Notes under the pieces: model-generated
Seen by the model: only the letters and a program-made list of their open reading frames with translations
The model's database searches: none
Told to the model about the DNA's origin: nothing
Position numbers and translations under genes: made by a program
Shown: piece by piece, positions 48,437 through 59,947 of the stretch
Numbering within the stretch: the stretch's first letter is position 1
Layout: each line of letters opens with the position of its first letter
Source: Oidiodendron maius Zn
Lineage: Eukaryota > Ascomycota > Leotiomycetes > Myxotrichaceae
DNA: 64,000 bases
Assembly (NCBI GenBank): GCA_000827325.1
Contig: KN832871.1
Location: 2,170,001 to 2,234,000, forward strand
Direction: 5' to 3'

Positions 48437-49208
48437 CTAAAAGGCAGATGTATATTTACCACCGACAAACTCTAGTAAATCTGGATGTTGAGGGTTCCGT
48501 AAGCAAAGATACCGCCGGGGGCGAGCAGCGATTTCAAGGTAACTAGCTCCTTCTATAAGTCGGTCTGCTATAGCATTAGTTTTGAAGATTGCACTGACTC
48601 CTCCTTTTGAGGATGGGTAAAACGCCTTGACTGAGTTGTTGGATCGTTTCTTCGCTACTATAAGAAAGGCCACTCGACTCGCCACATCATCCATGGTAGC
48701 GTTCAGAGCGTAAACATTCCGATGCCGTACACCAGGAGGACTGATCTCAATGAAAACCGTCACTTCTTCCATCATGTCTTCCTCAAAAAAGCTCCAGAGA
48801 GATAGGGAAATGAGACTGGACCGATTGGCTTTCTGTTGGCCCAGGAGAAGCAGGTATGTCGGTATTGTCGTCGAGAACCATTGTATCACTGTCTTCTGGC
48901 CATTCATCGAGATCGGTGGAGTCGTTGCTTATTATCTCTTCTTGGTCAGAATCCGGCGAGTCTGACCAGTTGTCCGATATGTGTTGAAGCTGCAGGAGTT
49001 TGTGAGTGCAGTTTGTCATGCCATGGTCCTTTTGGCCGCAGATCTTGCAAGCTGGCGCATCTGCGCAACTGGCAGCGAGGTGGCCTTCTGCCTTGCAGAA
49101 GGTGCAAAATTTACATCGTGGACATGTTCCAAAAGAAACACCAACCAACCCACATCCCGTGCAGACTGGGGACCCGTGGTTATATGCCATGCTCTCTCTG
49201 GTGGACAT
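48437..49208 (-). pseudogene. CCHC zinc-knuckle protein split by a +1 frame change
   Basis: The first frame starts at the ATG at 49208 and encodes a cysteine-rich N-terminus with two retroviral-type zinc knuckles (CTFCKAEGHLAASC and CKICGQKDHGMTNC), then an acidic linker. It stops at a T6 run (about 48785-48790) in ...GAG CTT TTT TGA. The next frame continues without a break to 48437 (EEDMMEEVTVFIEISPPG, then RYLCLRNPQHPDLLEFVGG). Together they would give about 255 aa, probably a nucleic-acid-binding protein. The break could be a one-base insertion, a sequence error, or +1 frameshifting. A splice alternative with a weak GTTCTC donor also keeps frame, so the gene is not certainly dead. Confidence 0.55.
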
Positions 49209-50563
49209 ATTGTAGATGTCTAATCCTCAATAGAGGACTCAGTCTGACTGCCAATTAGCAACCTTCCCACGCAGGCAAATGTGAAATTGAAATCCTGCGA
49301 ATGGACGGAAACCTGTATGCAGCACGTATTCAATACCGGCGACAATCCTGCGTCAATTAGCTAACTGCTAAGACATCTTCAAGTGGTCTCTCATCGACTG
49401 CTGGGACATACCTTGACTTCATTTGTGCTGCGTAAAGGGTCTACTATTTGATCGTAAGCCTCAGTAAGATACATTCCATATATAGGAATATCTTTTTACC
49501 GACGATGCACTAGGTGACTCCAGTATCTTCTCTATAATTCCCTCCTCATCGGCGTCTGATTCCAACGGGAGCTTCGGGTTAAATCTCCCTTCTTTCCCTA
49601 TCGACCCGCTTCCCGACCTCATCTTTGTTCATAGCCTTGGAGGAAGTACCAAGACTTGGTGCTTTTACGAAGATGCTAGCCCATATGGCGAGCAGTACCT
49701 GTATGAGCTACCTCGGAATGGCAACTTTTTCATGTCTCTGCGTAGAAATATTATGCCCAGTATGTAATACAAGCTTTCCAGCTTTAAATTTAGGTCCATT
49801 TGGCTTCATACATTGGGCATGCGAGATACTTGCTAGCAAATCATCTCTATTACTTCCAACCACTCCTTCGGCTTCATTGCTCGCTCACTCGACAAGCTCT
49901 ATATATTAAACGCACATTTCGCGGTTTAAAAGCAGACAAGATCTTCGCCCTGTTGAATGGAGTTGCATAGAAAATGTAACACTTAATGGACACAAAACCG
50001 TAGATGATATTAATATACTTCATAAAAATAAAGCCGATGCAAGCGGAAAGGGAAATCCGACGTTGTATGAAGATCCTTCGAGGAGATGGGGAAATCAGTT
50101 CCACCACTTATATCCAGCCTTCCTTGCAGGCCTTCATCTGTCTTTGAAACTCCTATCTTCCACTTTTTGAACTCAATTTATGTGCTTACACTGATCCGTC
50201 TGCAAAGACTGGCCCATGGGTGGCCAGAAGGAAAGGTTGGTATATTAGAGTTCAAAGGGCAGTCCAGCAGTAATATGACATTGGAATAAAGTAGAATGGA
50301 GGGGGCAGTCTGTATATAGTGTGAATAGTGTGAATATAGATCGATTCAAAATAAACATCTGTAGAATCTAGTAGCTCAAAGTCTACACAACACCAGATGA
50401 GAACAGTCCGCCACCTGGCAGGAACCGAAACACCGTTGATGCGCCTTCTTGCTGTACTCCATTAATCTCTCTTCTCCTGGTTCCCCATCGTTGCTTCTCT
50501 TAATGCAAATGTCCCTTGGTATGATAGCACATGTCATGATAGACGGTAGAGGTACAGAGCGAC
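49209..50563. other. Region with decayed gene fragments
   Basis: Outside the fragments listed separately at 49486-50170, no further structure is seen. It lies between two genes with opposite flanks (zinc-knuckle 5' end and QutR 3' end). Confidence 0.4.
49486..50170 (+). pseudogene. Relic of an alpha/beta-hydrolase (DUF676/NLR-associated) gene
   Basis: Frame 49486-49767 encodes LPSFPIDPLPDLIFVHSLGG followed by STKTW, which matches the start of the serine-hydrolase domain found at the N-terminus of many fungal NLR-like proteins. The usual HGLGG is changed to HSLGG. A donor-like GTATGT follows at about 49760. A second stop-bounded frame (49910-50170) reads like protein (RPVEWSCIENVTLNGHKTVD) but does not match the expected continuation. 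No ATG fits the first block. The remnant is far too short for the family, so I call it a fragment. Confidence 0.4.
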
Positions 50564-52831
50564 TTAATAGAGACCCCGCCCACTGGCCAACCTCACAAAG
50601 CTATAGGGAACATTTTGTCCGACTAACAATCTCAGTGTCTCGACCGTTGTAAATGCACTAGTATCCGCAACTCCATATGCTGTCCAGCCACTCTGCTCAG
50701 CAACCTTAATGGGATCACCCTTCTTTGGGCCGTTTGACAGATCAACAAACACCTTGCCTAAACCAGCGCCATTCTGGCCCTCTTTTCCATTGCTGAAGTG
50801 TCGGAGTAAAGGCTGGACAAGATGGCTCTTCTCTGGGGGGAGAGCAGATATGATCGCGAAAGGTTGATCGACGCGTTGTACACTCTCAATCGAGGTGAAC
50901 GGCTCGACACCTGATGCCAGAGGACCGAGGGCCTTGAACCCGACTGTATAAATCTTACCAATGTTAAGACTCCGTAGCGCGAAGATCACGGAGGCCGCAT
51001 TTTCGCCAGAGTTGGAAAGAATGATGGCAGCTCGATCTTTGTACGCAGAAGGGGCGAAGTCTCTGGTCAGAGTTGCGCGAATGCCTTTCCATATTGCGTT
51101 ATCGCCAATAAAACTATTGGGACTCGAGGAAGAGACCACGATGGTATCAATTGCACCTATCGTTCGTGCTGCATCCGACAGCACTGGGATATATGGTTGA
51201 TTTGCCGGGAGAGGAGGGTTAATGTAAGCTCCTCCGAAGTTGGGTTGGAGACAGAACATCTCGACGCTGCCATTAGTACCTCGATCAACGGACGCAAACT
51301 GATGAGGGAGACCGAGTTCATTGAAGCACTTCTCAAAGAAAGTGGCTTGGGGGGTCGAACGAAAGGAGCCGACGGCGTAGATGTTTTTCTTGGGCAACTG
51401 ACCCATGGTTGACAGAGCGCCATTGATCTCGGCGGCACTCATCTGGCCTGGGGCGGCGACGATTGGCAGTAGGGGGTGGGTGATGGGAGAGAAGAAAGTA
51501 TTGAGCGCACGGGATAATTGTCCGAGTTGTCCCATGTTCACGGCAGACAGAGGGGGGCCATCAGGGTTGTTCAGTTTGATCTGAGAGCGGAAATATTCGA
51601 GCTCATAGTTTTCCGACATGGAGTTGATAATAGTAATCATCTTGACGATATCACCGTACTTGCGTGACTCCTCAAAGATTGACTGTGCCTGAGGAGAAGG
51701 CCACTTGAATGTCCCGGAAAAATCGTGGAAGGCCGATATAATGCGACTGCTTCCTCTCTGCTCGAAGAGCCTGCGACGAATGTCTTCTGGTAACCAGAGC
51801 TCGACATCGATGTACTCGCAGCCCCACTGGATGGCTCGATAGAGGTACTCATAATACAATTCTGGATTGTCCATGGGAAACCGGCCATTTTCTCTTGTGC
51901 AGCGGGTTGTGAAGATGATGGGGAGTTCTGTTCTTTGTCGAAGAAGCATGACCTGCTCTCCGACATAACTCAGGCTGGGCACCGAACTGAAGGTGCCATC
52001 TGGCAAGGGTTCTTTGAGCAGATCGACACGGATCTCGACTGCATCTGAACCTACTGAGAGTATGTCCAGGTTTGAGAGTGCTGTTCGGACATCGGGGAAG
52101 GTAGTAGAAATGAAATATGTCCTAGGTTTGGTGATGAGGGCCTCATGATGGCTGATCTGGCCAAGCGTAAAGGCAATAAAGCGGGCGAGATCTCTCCGGA
52201 AAAATGGTTGCTCTGTGTATAAGAACTCATAATCGGAGGCAGCAGATAGGCGGACGTCTGGAGGCATGCCCAAGTTCACACAATGAGAGTTGATGGCAAC
52301 GACGAGGGCCTTGTTTCTCGTTGCAATATCGACCTCGGCGTCGGCAGCCGCAACTCCTATGACCGTGCCATGGTCCTCGGCGCCCACGGCGGAGAAGCCA
52401 GAGGCTAACCGGTATGGCTTCCCAAGCACGCTGGCAAAGACAGACACGATCTTCTCCTGTCCCTGCCCGTAGATAATCACCACTATGCGCGAATCCCCTT
52501 CACCCGCCTTGGTTCCATTGATAACACCATTCGTGCTCTTCGGCCGGGCCGGCGTCGGGGCGGACTGCTGTTGCTGCTTGGTTGCCATCGCCACCAAGTG
52601 AGAGAGGTGGTCAATGGGCTTGGGGGACTGAATGATATCGGGGGAATTGGAGGGAGATATAGTTGCGGTGGACTGGGGAGGTTCTTGCATGGTGATGCTG
52701 GGCGCGGCCTTTTGTGCCGGACGGGGTTCCGGGTTTGCGCAGCGCCCATTAACAGGTATAGTAGGAGCACTATACCACGGCGTTATCTCTCCAAGTGTCA
52801 CAGAGCTCTCTGATTCTTCTGTACTGTGCAT
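50564..52831 (-). CDS. qutR: Quinate repressor protein QutR
   Basis: QutR binds and silences the activator QutA, so quinate/shikimate catabolic genes stay off until inducer appears. It derives from the last three domains of the AROM pentafunctional protein. Intronless, 755 aa. Residues 1-110 are a Pro/Ser/Gln-rich leader; about 115-235 resemble shikimate kinase with a degraded P-loop (IIYGQGQEK); about 237-465 resemble type I 3-dehydroquinase (AVEIRVDLL; His in AFHDFSGT near 369; Lys in GDIVKMITI near 397); about 482-755 resemble shikimate dehydrogenase ([19 protein letters not shown]). Retained His and Lys suggest ligand binding. Shorter than the A. nidulans protein. Divergent from a sugar transporter gene. 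Confidence 0.93.
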   Translation of the reverse strand: MHSTEESESSVTLGEITPWYSAPTIPVNGRCANPEPRPAQKAAPSITMQEPPQSTATISPSNSPDIIQSPKPIDHLSHLVAMATKQQQQSAPTPARPKSTNGVINGTKAGEGDSRIVVIIYGQGQEKIVSVFASVLGKPYRLASGFSAVGAEDHGTVIGVAAADAEVDIATRNKALVVAINSHCVNLGMPPDVRLSAASDYEFLYTEQPFFRRDLARFIAFTLGQISHHEALITKPRTYFISTTFPDVRTALSNLDILSVGSDAVEIRVDLLKEPLPDGTFSSVPSLSYVGEQVMLLRQRTELPIIFTTRCTRENGRFPMDNPELYYEYLYRAIQWGCEYIDVELWLPEDIRRRLFEQRGSSRIISAFHDFSGTFKWPSPQAQSIFEESRKYGDIVKMITIINSMSENYELEYFRSQIKLNNPDGPPLSAVNMGQLGQLSRALNTFFSPITHPLLPIVAAPGQMSAAEINGALSTMGQLPKKNIYAVGSFRSTPQATFFEKCFNELGLPHQFASVDRGTNGSVEMFCLQPNFGGAYINPPLPANQPYIPVLSDAARTIGAIDTIVVSSSSPNSFIGDNAIWKGIRATLTRDFAPSAYKDRAAIILSNSGENAASVIFALRSLNIGKIYTVGFKALGPLASGVEPFTSIESVQRVDQPFAIISALPPEKSHLVQPLLRHFSNGKEGQNGAGLGKVFVDLSNGPKKGDPIKVAEQSGWTAYGVADTSAFTTVETLRLLVGQNVPYSFVRLASGRGLY

Positions 52832-54540
52832 TCGAGGGTCTTGTGCGGCATGGCAATCCTTGTTCCGGTGGTTTGATGCGTCCGCGTAAGGCCGTCCTCG
52901 GTCAGGTCAGGTAGTGGCGCGAGGTCTGTACGAAACAATAGGATTCTTTGCACCCGCCGAGGGGAGTCGTCTTGCCGCTGACAGAATCCGGTCCAGATAG
53001 AAGACACATTGAAATTCCGCCGCGGATTTTGCTTTGGGTCTGGGGGTGGAGGGGGTGGGTTCACCTAGGCAGTGGGAAATCAGCGGCCGAATGGCTTGAC
53101 GAGCTGCAATGGAAAAATACAGAACTGGGGCGGGCGCTCGGGGTAGATTGTTCCACAGGCGACGAGGATCCGTCCAGCAGGAACTCGACGTCGTGCATCT
53201 GGCAGTCAAGCGCCATGCGAGCAATCAGGACGCCTAGGGGACGGATTTGGTGTTGGTGGTTGGTGCTTGGGGGTGGTCGTGCGGAGAAAGGACGACGACC
53301 AGAACTTCCACCAATGAGAAATCCACGCGGCGGCTGGGTCAGCTCTGGAGAATAAAGGTGCAACGTTGAATGATAATCTGGCCTTCGATGTCACCAGCCT
53401 GCAGAGCCAGGGCCCAGTACGGGATGGCATTCTGACTGTGTTTCCGGGTGCAGCATGCGTTTCAGGGTCAATGGCGAAGATCTCCCATACGCGTCTGCTC
53501 GCGCGACACTCTTCTGAGGCTTTTGATATCAGGCTCTTGTGCCTCACATTCTTTCTGCTCGCTGCTCCCACTGCCGACCTGCGCTACACCCATCCCTCTG
53601 GCACGCGCGGGCGTCCGGACGATTTACCCACTTCACCCGGAAATCAGGCAATAGCTACGAGTTCCTGCTGGGCGATGCAGGGCCGTCGACGTTGACAGGC
53701 CCTGAAATTCTCCATGTAGTTAGCTACGGTGCCCCAAAAGGTCGTATGCGGCGACATCTCCCTCCCGTTGAAGACCTCCTGCTTTGAGCGAGCACTCAAC
53801 CTGCCCATTACAGTGTCAGAGTTCCTTTGAGATCAGCACGCGGAGTCTCAGATGGGTATATGAATCGTGCAAGTTGCACGGCATTCGTAATTCCATTTCC
53901 ACCTCCTGTTCGCACCAAGACACTACGGTATCCATCTCACCTGTCGTTACAGCTCCGTTGCTTCGCGTGCACCAGATATTGGACAACCTTCCTCCACCAA
54001 CAACACCGTCTTCATAACCTTGGCTCGCCTCGTGATGTCTGACGGCAACGCAAAAAGAGATCTCTTGTGGTTCGGCCGAGACGTCTCGCCCCGGAAAAAA
54101 CCCACCTGCCTTCCAGGGTTCAGGTTCAGACGCGGTGGCTCTGCACCGAGATACCACCGCGGGATCTTCTCCTTGATCTCTCGCGGCGACTTGCGCTAGG
54201 AGAGGGAAAGTCAGCCCTCAACCGCTCACTGAATCCATCTTACTACCGGCCTCGGTGCAAGAGCAGAGGCCAAGTCACGAGGAGCGTCTCCCATCTGTAT
54301 GGCCATCGGGTGGTGGCGATGCTTTGTCAGCAACGACGTCAGTCAAGGAACCCATCAAGAAACGATTTTCCATTATTTCCATTTACTCCACAGAAGATCC
54401 TGAAAAAAACTAAATACCTGCTTGGAGATGGCCATTGGAGTAGGGCGCTGCCGTGTCTCCACTTCTCCAGATCGTAAGTACTTAACATTTCGTCGTCTCT
54501 TGTCCCAGAATTACTTTGCCTCTTTATACCCATCGGCATC
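52832..54540. promoter_or_regulatory. Divergent control region qutR / hexose transporter
   Basis: A 1.7-kb GC-rich region between the two start codons. Open frames here run through both strands but show no family features and are typical of GC-rich fungal promoters. No specific operator was identified. Confidence 0.5.
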
Positions 54541-56431
54541 ATGAATGGCCCAAAGGAGAACCCCAATATGGAGGCCAGCAATACAACCACTGCAACCCCT
54601 TCTCCCAACACTTCCATGGACCACCCAACTTCGCAGCCAGCGGCTGATCCAACCGCGGGCGAGGCCAACCACAATGGCCATCACCTGGGAAAGCTCGAGT
54701 CCGCTCTGCCTGTTCGCATTCCTCATGTTACCCTGCGTACCGTCTTTATGGCACTCCTTGTAGCTATGGGAGGGTTCATTTTTGGGTACGACACAGGTCA
54801 GATTAGTGGTTTTCTGGAAATGCAGGTCTTTTTGCAAAGATTTGGGGAGCCTGGCCCTGTGACGAGCAAGAATCCCACAGGATATCATTTCAGCAATGTG
54901 CGATCCGGTTTGATCGTTGCTCTCGTAAGTTCAATAACAAATTATGCCATACTTGTATTAACGCCTTATAGTTATCAATTGGCACTCTGTGTGGTTGTTT
55001 GCTTGCAGGCCCCATCTCAAACAAGATCGGGCGAAAGTGGTCTATCCCACCGTGGTGCCTTATTTTCTGTGTCGGTGTTATTATCCAACTGTCCATGGGA
55101 TCAGGCGGCATGCAGTGGGTCGGAATCGTGATGGGACGCTGGGTAGCCGGCCTCGGCGTGGGAGCACTCTCTGTCTTGGTCCCGTTGTACATGGCTGAGA
55201 CATCGCCAGTTCCAGTCCGTGGAGCTGTTATCTCGTTCGTTCTTCCCCTCTTGGATCACGGTCTCAATATATACCCGATACTAACAGGTATTGTAGATGC
55301 TACCAGCTCTTTATCACCATCGGTATCTTTACAGCTGACTGCATCAATTACGGCACGGAAAAAAGGCTAGACACGGGCTCTTACCGGATTCCAATGGCTA
55401 TTGGCTTTATTTGGGCGCTGATCCTGGGAGTCGGTATCACATTTCTTCCCGAGACTCCTCGCTACGACTGGAATAATGGTCGTCCCGAAGTTGCTCGCAA
55501 GACTATGTCTAAGTTCTACGGCCTCCCAGAAACCCACTCCATGATCGAGATGGAGTGTGATGAGATTGAAAAAGTACGACGTGCGGTTGAAGGCCATCAC
55601 CCATGGTATGAAACCTTTACGGGCCCACGAATGTTTTACCGCGTCGCCCTAGCCATGACGCTACAGATGCTTCAGCAACTGACAGGTGCCAACTACTTCT
55701 TCTACTACGGCACCACCGTGTTTCAAGGAGTAGGAATTGACAACTCTTACGTCACAGCCATGATCCTAGGCGGGGTTAACGTTGGAGCGACCTTCTTCGG
55801 TGTTTACATGGCCCGACATTGCCGAAGGCGCGAGTCTCTGTATATTGGAGCTCTCTGGCAATTCATGTGCTTCATGGTGTTTGCATCAGTTGGACAATTC
55901 GTATTTAAAGATGCTGAAGGTCAGACTGCCAAAACCGCAGGAACGGTCATGATTGTCTTTTCATGCTTGTTCATCGTGAGTTTTGCAACGACCTGGGGCC
56001 CACTGGTATGGGCCTGCATTGGTGAGATGTTCCCTTATCGGTATAGAGCCACGGCGATGGCTTGCGCCACTTCTGCAAACTGGTTCTGGAACTTCATGCT
56101 TGCATTTTTCACTCCTTTCATTACCGGGGATATCCAGTTCGCATACGGTTACGTTTTTGCTGGCTGCAATCTCGCTGCGTTTTTTGTCGTCTTCTTCTTC
56201 CTCATGGAGTCATCTAACAGAACGCTGGAGGAGATCGATGCATTATATCTCCTTCATATAGCTCCAAGAAAGAGTGCGATGTTTACCTTTGATGAAGAAA
56301 CTCGAAACACACTTGGCCAGGGACTCAACACAGATGCCATGCATCTGAAGCGCAACAAGAAGGGTCAATTGGTCAAGGAGGACGAAGCAGACGCTGGAGG
56401 AGTTTTACAGAAGGAAGGTACAATTCGTTAA
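54541..56431 (+). CDS. MFS hexose transporter (HXT-like)
   Basis: Proton-coupled or facilitative sugar porter of the plasma membrane. Exons are 54541-54924, 54972-55234 and 55297-56431; introns are 47 and 62 nt; 593 aa. A 65-residue disordered N-terminus leads into TM1 (MALLVAMGGFIFGYDTGQIS). Family motifs: GPISNKIGRKWS, GRWVAGLGVGALSVLVPLY, MAETSPVPVRG, PETPRYDWNNGR, QQLTGANYFFYYGTTVFQ, and WGPLVWACIGEMFPYRYRA. These fit the yeast HXT/fungal low- to mid-affinity glucose transporter group and differ from quinate permease QutD, whose N-terminus is different. The C-terminal tail is cytosolic and charged. The shared promoter with qutR is notable. Confidence 0.94.
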
Positions 56432-57286
56432 AATTCCTGGATGAGGGATACGGTAGCGGCCATGTCGTATAAGTGCTGCTACCTTTATTACACTCACCGT
56501 CGACACACTATCTCTAAATCGAATATGAGAAGTAAGCTGTACAATATGTACTATCAATACATGTATCACTATTTCCTTGATGTTATAGTTCGGACAAAGT
56601 CCAGGTTCTGAGTTTGAATTCATGGTCAATATTTTACGTTTCATACTCCTCTCCAGACCCTAATCTCCTGTGAACACCGCTTTAGCCCATCCGATGTTTC
56701 CGACAACGCGTGCCCGTATCCACCTCCAGCCCCACATGTGAAGTATATTTTTTTAGTAGTGGTACTCGGAATTACAACACGGAGATTCGAATGTCATAAA
56801 AGATAGCATGGTAACAAGTGACTTGGCACTATATATCGCCGCTGCAATAGTGAGGATTTCGTCTATGTGGACCGAGAATCTTCTAATACAAAGTCTTTAA
56901 TTTAGGTTCCAGAAAGCAATATTGTTGAAAGAGTGATGAGCAAGAAGTAAAAACTGTGACAGGCACGCCCCTGCTGGTAATTTATAAATGCACTCAAAAC
57001 ATAAGAAGTGGGGCTGAATATATGTTACTCCTACCTTGAAAAGAGTTTGCCTATTGGCAGGTGCCAATCATCTTTTAATATTCACTGGAGAAAGAAACCT
57101 GCATTGCGAGTAACTCAACCTGTGAACCTGCTACTGAATTGAGCATTTTTATTTCATGTGGAATTTCACCACAGCAGTATAATGAACAAGCATTGTAGAT
57201 AGTCTTATTCGTTACAGCATTTGGTGTGCTCTAAGGTGTATATGGCAGATACTTATCCTCTACCCAATAGGGAAAATTCACCCGCA
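56432..57286. other. Convergent 3' spacer, 855 bp
   Basis: AT-rich region between the transporter and the fusion gene, which converge. No gene seen. Confidence 0.5.
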
Positions 57287-59947
57287 TCAAACCCTCGTGT
57301 CCCTCCTGGCCACAACGGGCAATTCAAAACCCCTCTTACCCTTATAGGTGCCAAGAGTTTTGGGCATCATTGAATTAAGAATTTTCTTCACTCTTCCAAT
57401 TAGCCCATCGGAAAGAGATTTTTCGGTCCGTGAGGCCGTTAAGGATGCTCTGCCCTCTCGTATTGGGACAGGGTCAATTTGACGTCCTGCGTCGGGAAGC
57501 AAACTAAGATATAGTGGGAATATAGTGCCAAAGGCGAAAAGTGCCACAATAATGCAAAAGGAATAGTGAACATGCCTGTGGTTGCCGTGTACCATAATGT
57601 ACATCACGTAAGGAAATATCGCTCCGCTGCAAGCGCTAGACACAAAGACAGCCCCTACTGGTTTCGTCCACTTGCCCATTCCACGTAACCCAATTGCGAA
57701 TATCAGAGGGAATATAGGCCCTTCAAAAAAGAAGAACACAGCAGTCATTGCTACACTGCATGGACCATGGTACACCGTCATGACTAAAATGGCGAAAACT
57801 GTACCGAGCATAAAAGCAATTAGGAGGAGAAATCGAGGTCGAATAATCAGACACAACCCCGCGAAGACGAATCGACCGACAGTAAATGTTGTCTGTGAAA
57901 TGATTCCATAGTCGTTGATAGTTAATTTTTGATTGAAACTGAAGTGAGTGTTGCGCCGCAGTACAACTTGCCAGATCAGAATGCTTTCCTGGGAGCCGAG
58001 ATAGCAAAACTGAGCAAAAACGCCCAGGGCTAAAGTGATCCATATCAAGGGAAGCTTCGTCGCGAAAAACTTATGGGAGATGGAGATAGGAAGATTTTCG
58101 GACAGCAATTGCAGCTCAACATCTGGTGCTTCGGGGAGAGGCATGTAATAAATGACAAGAACAAGAATAACTGTGAAGAAAGTGATGGCCAAGTACGTCC
58201 ATTGCACGTTTATCAAGCTCTTAGTGCTGAAGTTTACCCAGAGAACTTTTTGAGAAAGGACTTGCGATAAAACGTTGGCTGTCGACTGAACTCCTTGCGC
58301 GAGAAGTAGACGAAGTTCGCCATATTGAGGAGGACCGCAGAGTGCGAGAAATGGATTGGCCGCTGTCTCGAGGATAGAAAGACCAAAACCGATAATAAAT
58401 TGGCAAACTATAAATCCTGCATATGAAATTAAGACAGCTGGCGGCCAGAACATTAGCGCTCCAGTGCCGTAGATGCACAGTCCAGTAATAAAAGTTCCCT
58501 TGAATCCACCATGACGGAGGACGCATTGTCCTACTGTCAATGGTCCAAAAAAGTATCCAATAGAATATGAGGCACTTAACCCAATATCTTGTTTGATAGA
58601 TTCGTGGGCCAGGGTTTTGATTTGTTCGCCAAGTGTAATAAGCAGGCCTTTTGAAAATCCCCACAAGAAGAAGAGAGTTGTGACTATAGTGCAATATTTA
58701 AAAGACTCTTTCCCGGTTGTTGTAAGCATGCTTTTCGGTCCCTTAATATCAATGAACCCGAAGTAAACGCTATCATCAGGGTCTTGAATCTGAATATCAT
58801 CTATCCTAGGACTCTGGTTCCCTGGTTCTAGTTGGTTCATATCGGGAGTCGTGATGAAATTTATCGTTCCTACTTCTCCTTCTCTCAGTCTGCATTCTTG
58901 ATTTCCCGTTCTATCGTCTGCTACAGTAGGTCCACCATGGCCGAGATGGCTTAGACACGAACATGGTCGGGAGTCGAAGTTGTGGCTAGATGCATATTTG
59001 GAGCGTAACCGGTCTGTGATCATGGCGGGCATAATGCGATGGAATAATGGCCTCAAAGTGGGTATGCAAGCACATATTATTCCCGTATTGACCTCGACCG
59101 CGCTCCACATCAAAGCCATGCTTGCAGTCCAGGCGAAGTCAGTGCCGTTCCCAATCTGTTCTTGCGTCTTCATGCTACGCTGGGTGTCGATCACCTGCTG
59201 CAGGAAGTAAATTCTGATAACATCGACGATTGTGACAAAGATGCCTAGTGCAAAGGTGAACACGAGGATGGCCTTTTGCTTTCGCGGTAATTGGATACTG
59301 GTAAGGACCGGAAGAGGCAAGACCAATATCGCTAGATCTGTGATAACATTCACCGGAACAGAGCAGAGCCAAAGTATTATAACGGACACGCAATTAGAAT
59401 GAACGTTGGGTAGATATGCCGCCCTAGTAGGTTTGCACTGAAACCCGTTTAAAAATGTGAGAACCACACCGGCAATATTGACAATTGCTAAGACAGTATA
59501 GGAAGCGTTCTTCAGAATGACCTGCGTATCTTTTGCCACTCGTAAGTAGAAAATCAGGATCGAAGTCTTGGTAGTCATCAAGGCAGGATTATATAAGACT
59601 GTGAACGCATATTCCGAGCCGTATAGAGCCAGCCGATCAGTCTCTGAAATGGCGAAATCATGTTTTCCAAGTCCCTTACTTGTTCCGAAATCGATTGTGA
59701 ATGACAGACCGAAAGCCAAGACCTGGACGAAGCCGAACAGCATTAACTTTCTAGTATTCAAAGTAGGATTCTAGCGTATTCTTACCAAAGCTAGTATGAT
59801 AACCCAATCGTCTAGAGCATGTTGCTTTAGAATACCAAACCGACTCACTAATCTCCCAATGACAAGAATGGTGGCCAGGATAAACGTGGTCGTCGTCACG
59901 ACCAACACGGACCGGCCACGAGAATGAATATCTTCGACGTAATCCAT
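57287..59947 (-). CDS. Fusion of PTH11/rhodopsin-like 7TM domain with FucP-type MFS transporter
   Basis: Exon 1 (59786-59947) joins exon 2 (57287-59746) across a 39-nt intron; 873 aa. Residues 1 to about 320 match the fungal rhodopsin-like integral membrane domain (DDWVIILAL, then AFGLSFTIDFGTSKGLGKHD, TSILIFYLRV, DLAILVLPLPVL, ALMWSAVEVNTGIICACIPT). A roughly 90-residue cytosolic linker follows. From about 385 the protein is an MFS transporter of the FucP/glucose-galactose type (TTLFFLWGFSKGLLITLGEQ, ILETAANPFLALCGPP, GAVFVSSACSGAIFPYVMY). The joint lies in one uninterrupted 2.46-kb frame, so it is not a splicing artefact of my model. It suggests a receptor-transporter (transceptor-like) protein; function is inference. 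Confidence 0.85.

Noticed and set aside
48437-49208. Zinc-knuckle protein as a retrotransposon Gag
   Set aside because: CCHC knuckles alone are not diagnostic, no protease, reverse transcriptase, integrase or long terminal repeat was found nearby.
53061-54477. Several 100-136-codon frames on both strands between qutR and the transporter
   Set aside because: They overlap one another, are Pro/Arg/Ser-rich as expected from GC-rich promoter DNA and have no splice partners or family features.
54541-56431. Transporter as quinate permease QutD
   Set aside because: Motifs (GGFIFGYDTGQISG, PETPRYDWNNGR) fit the HXT glucose group and the N-terminus is unlike quinate permeases.
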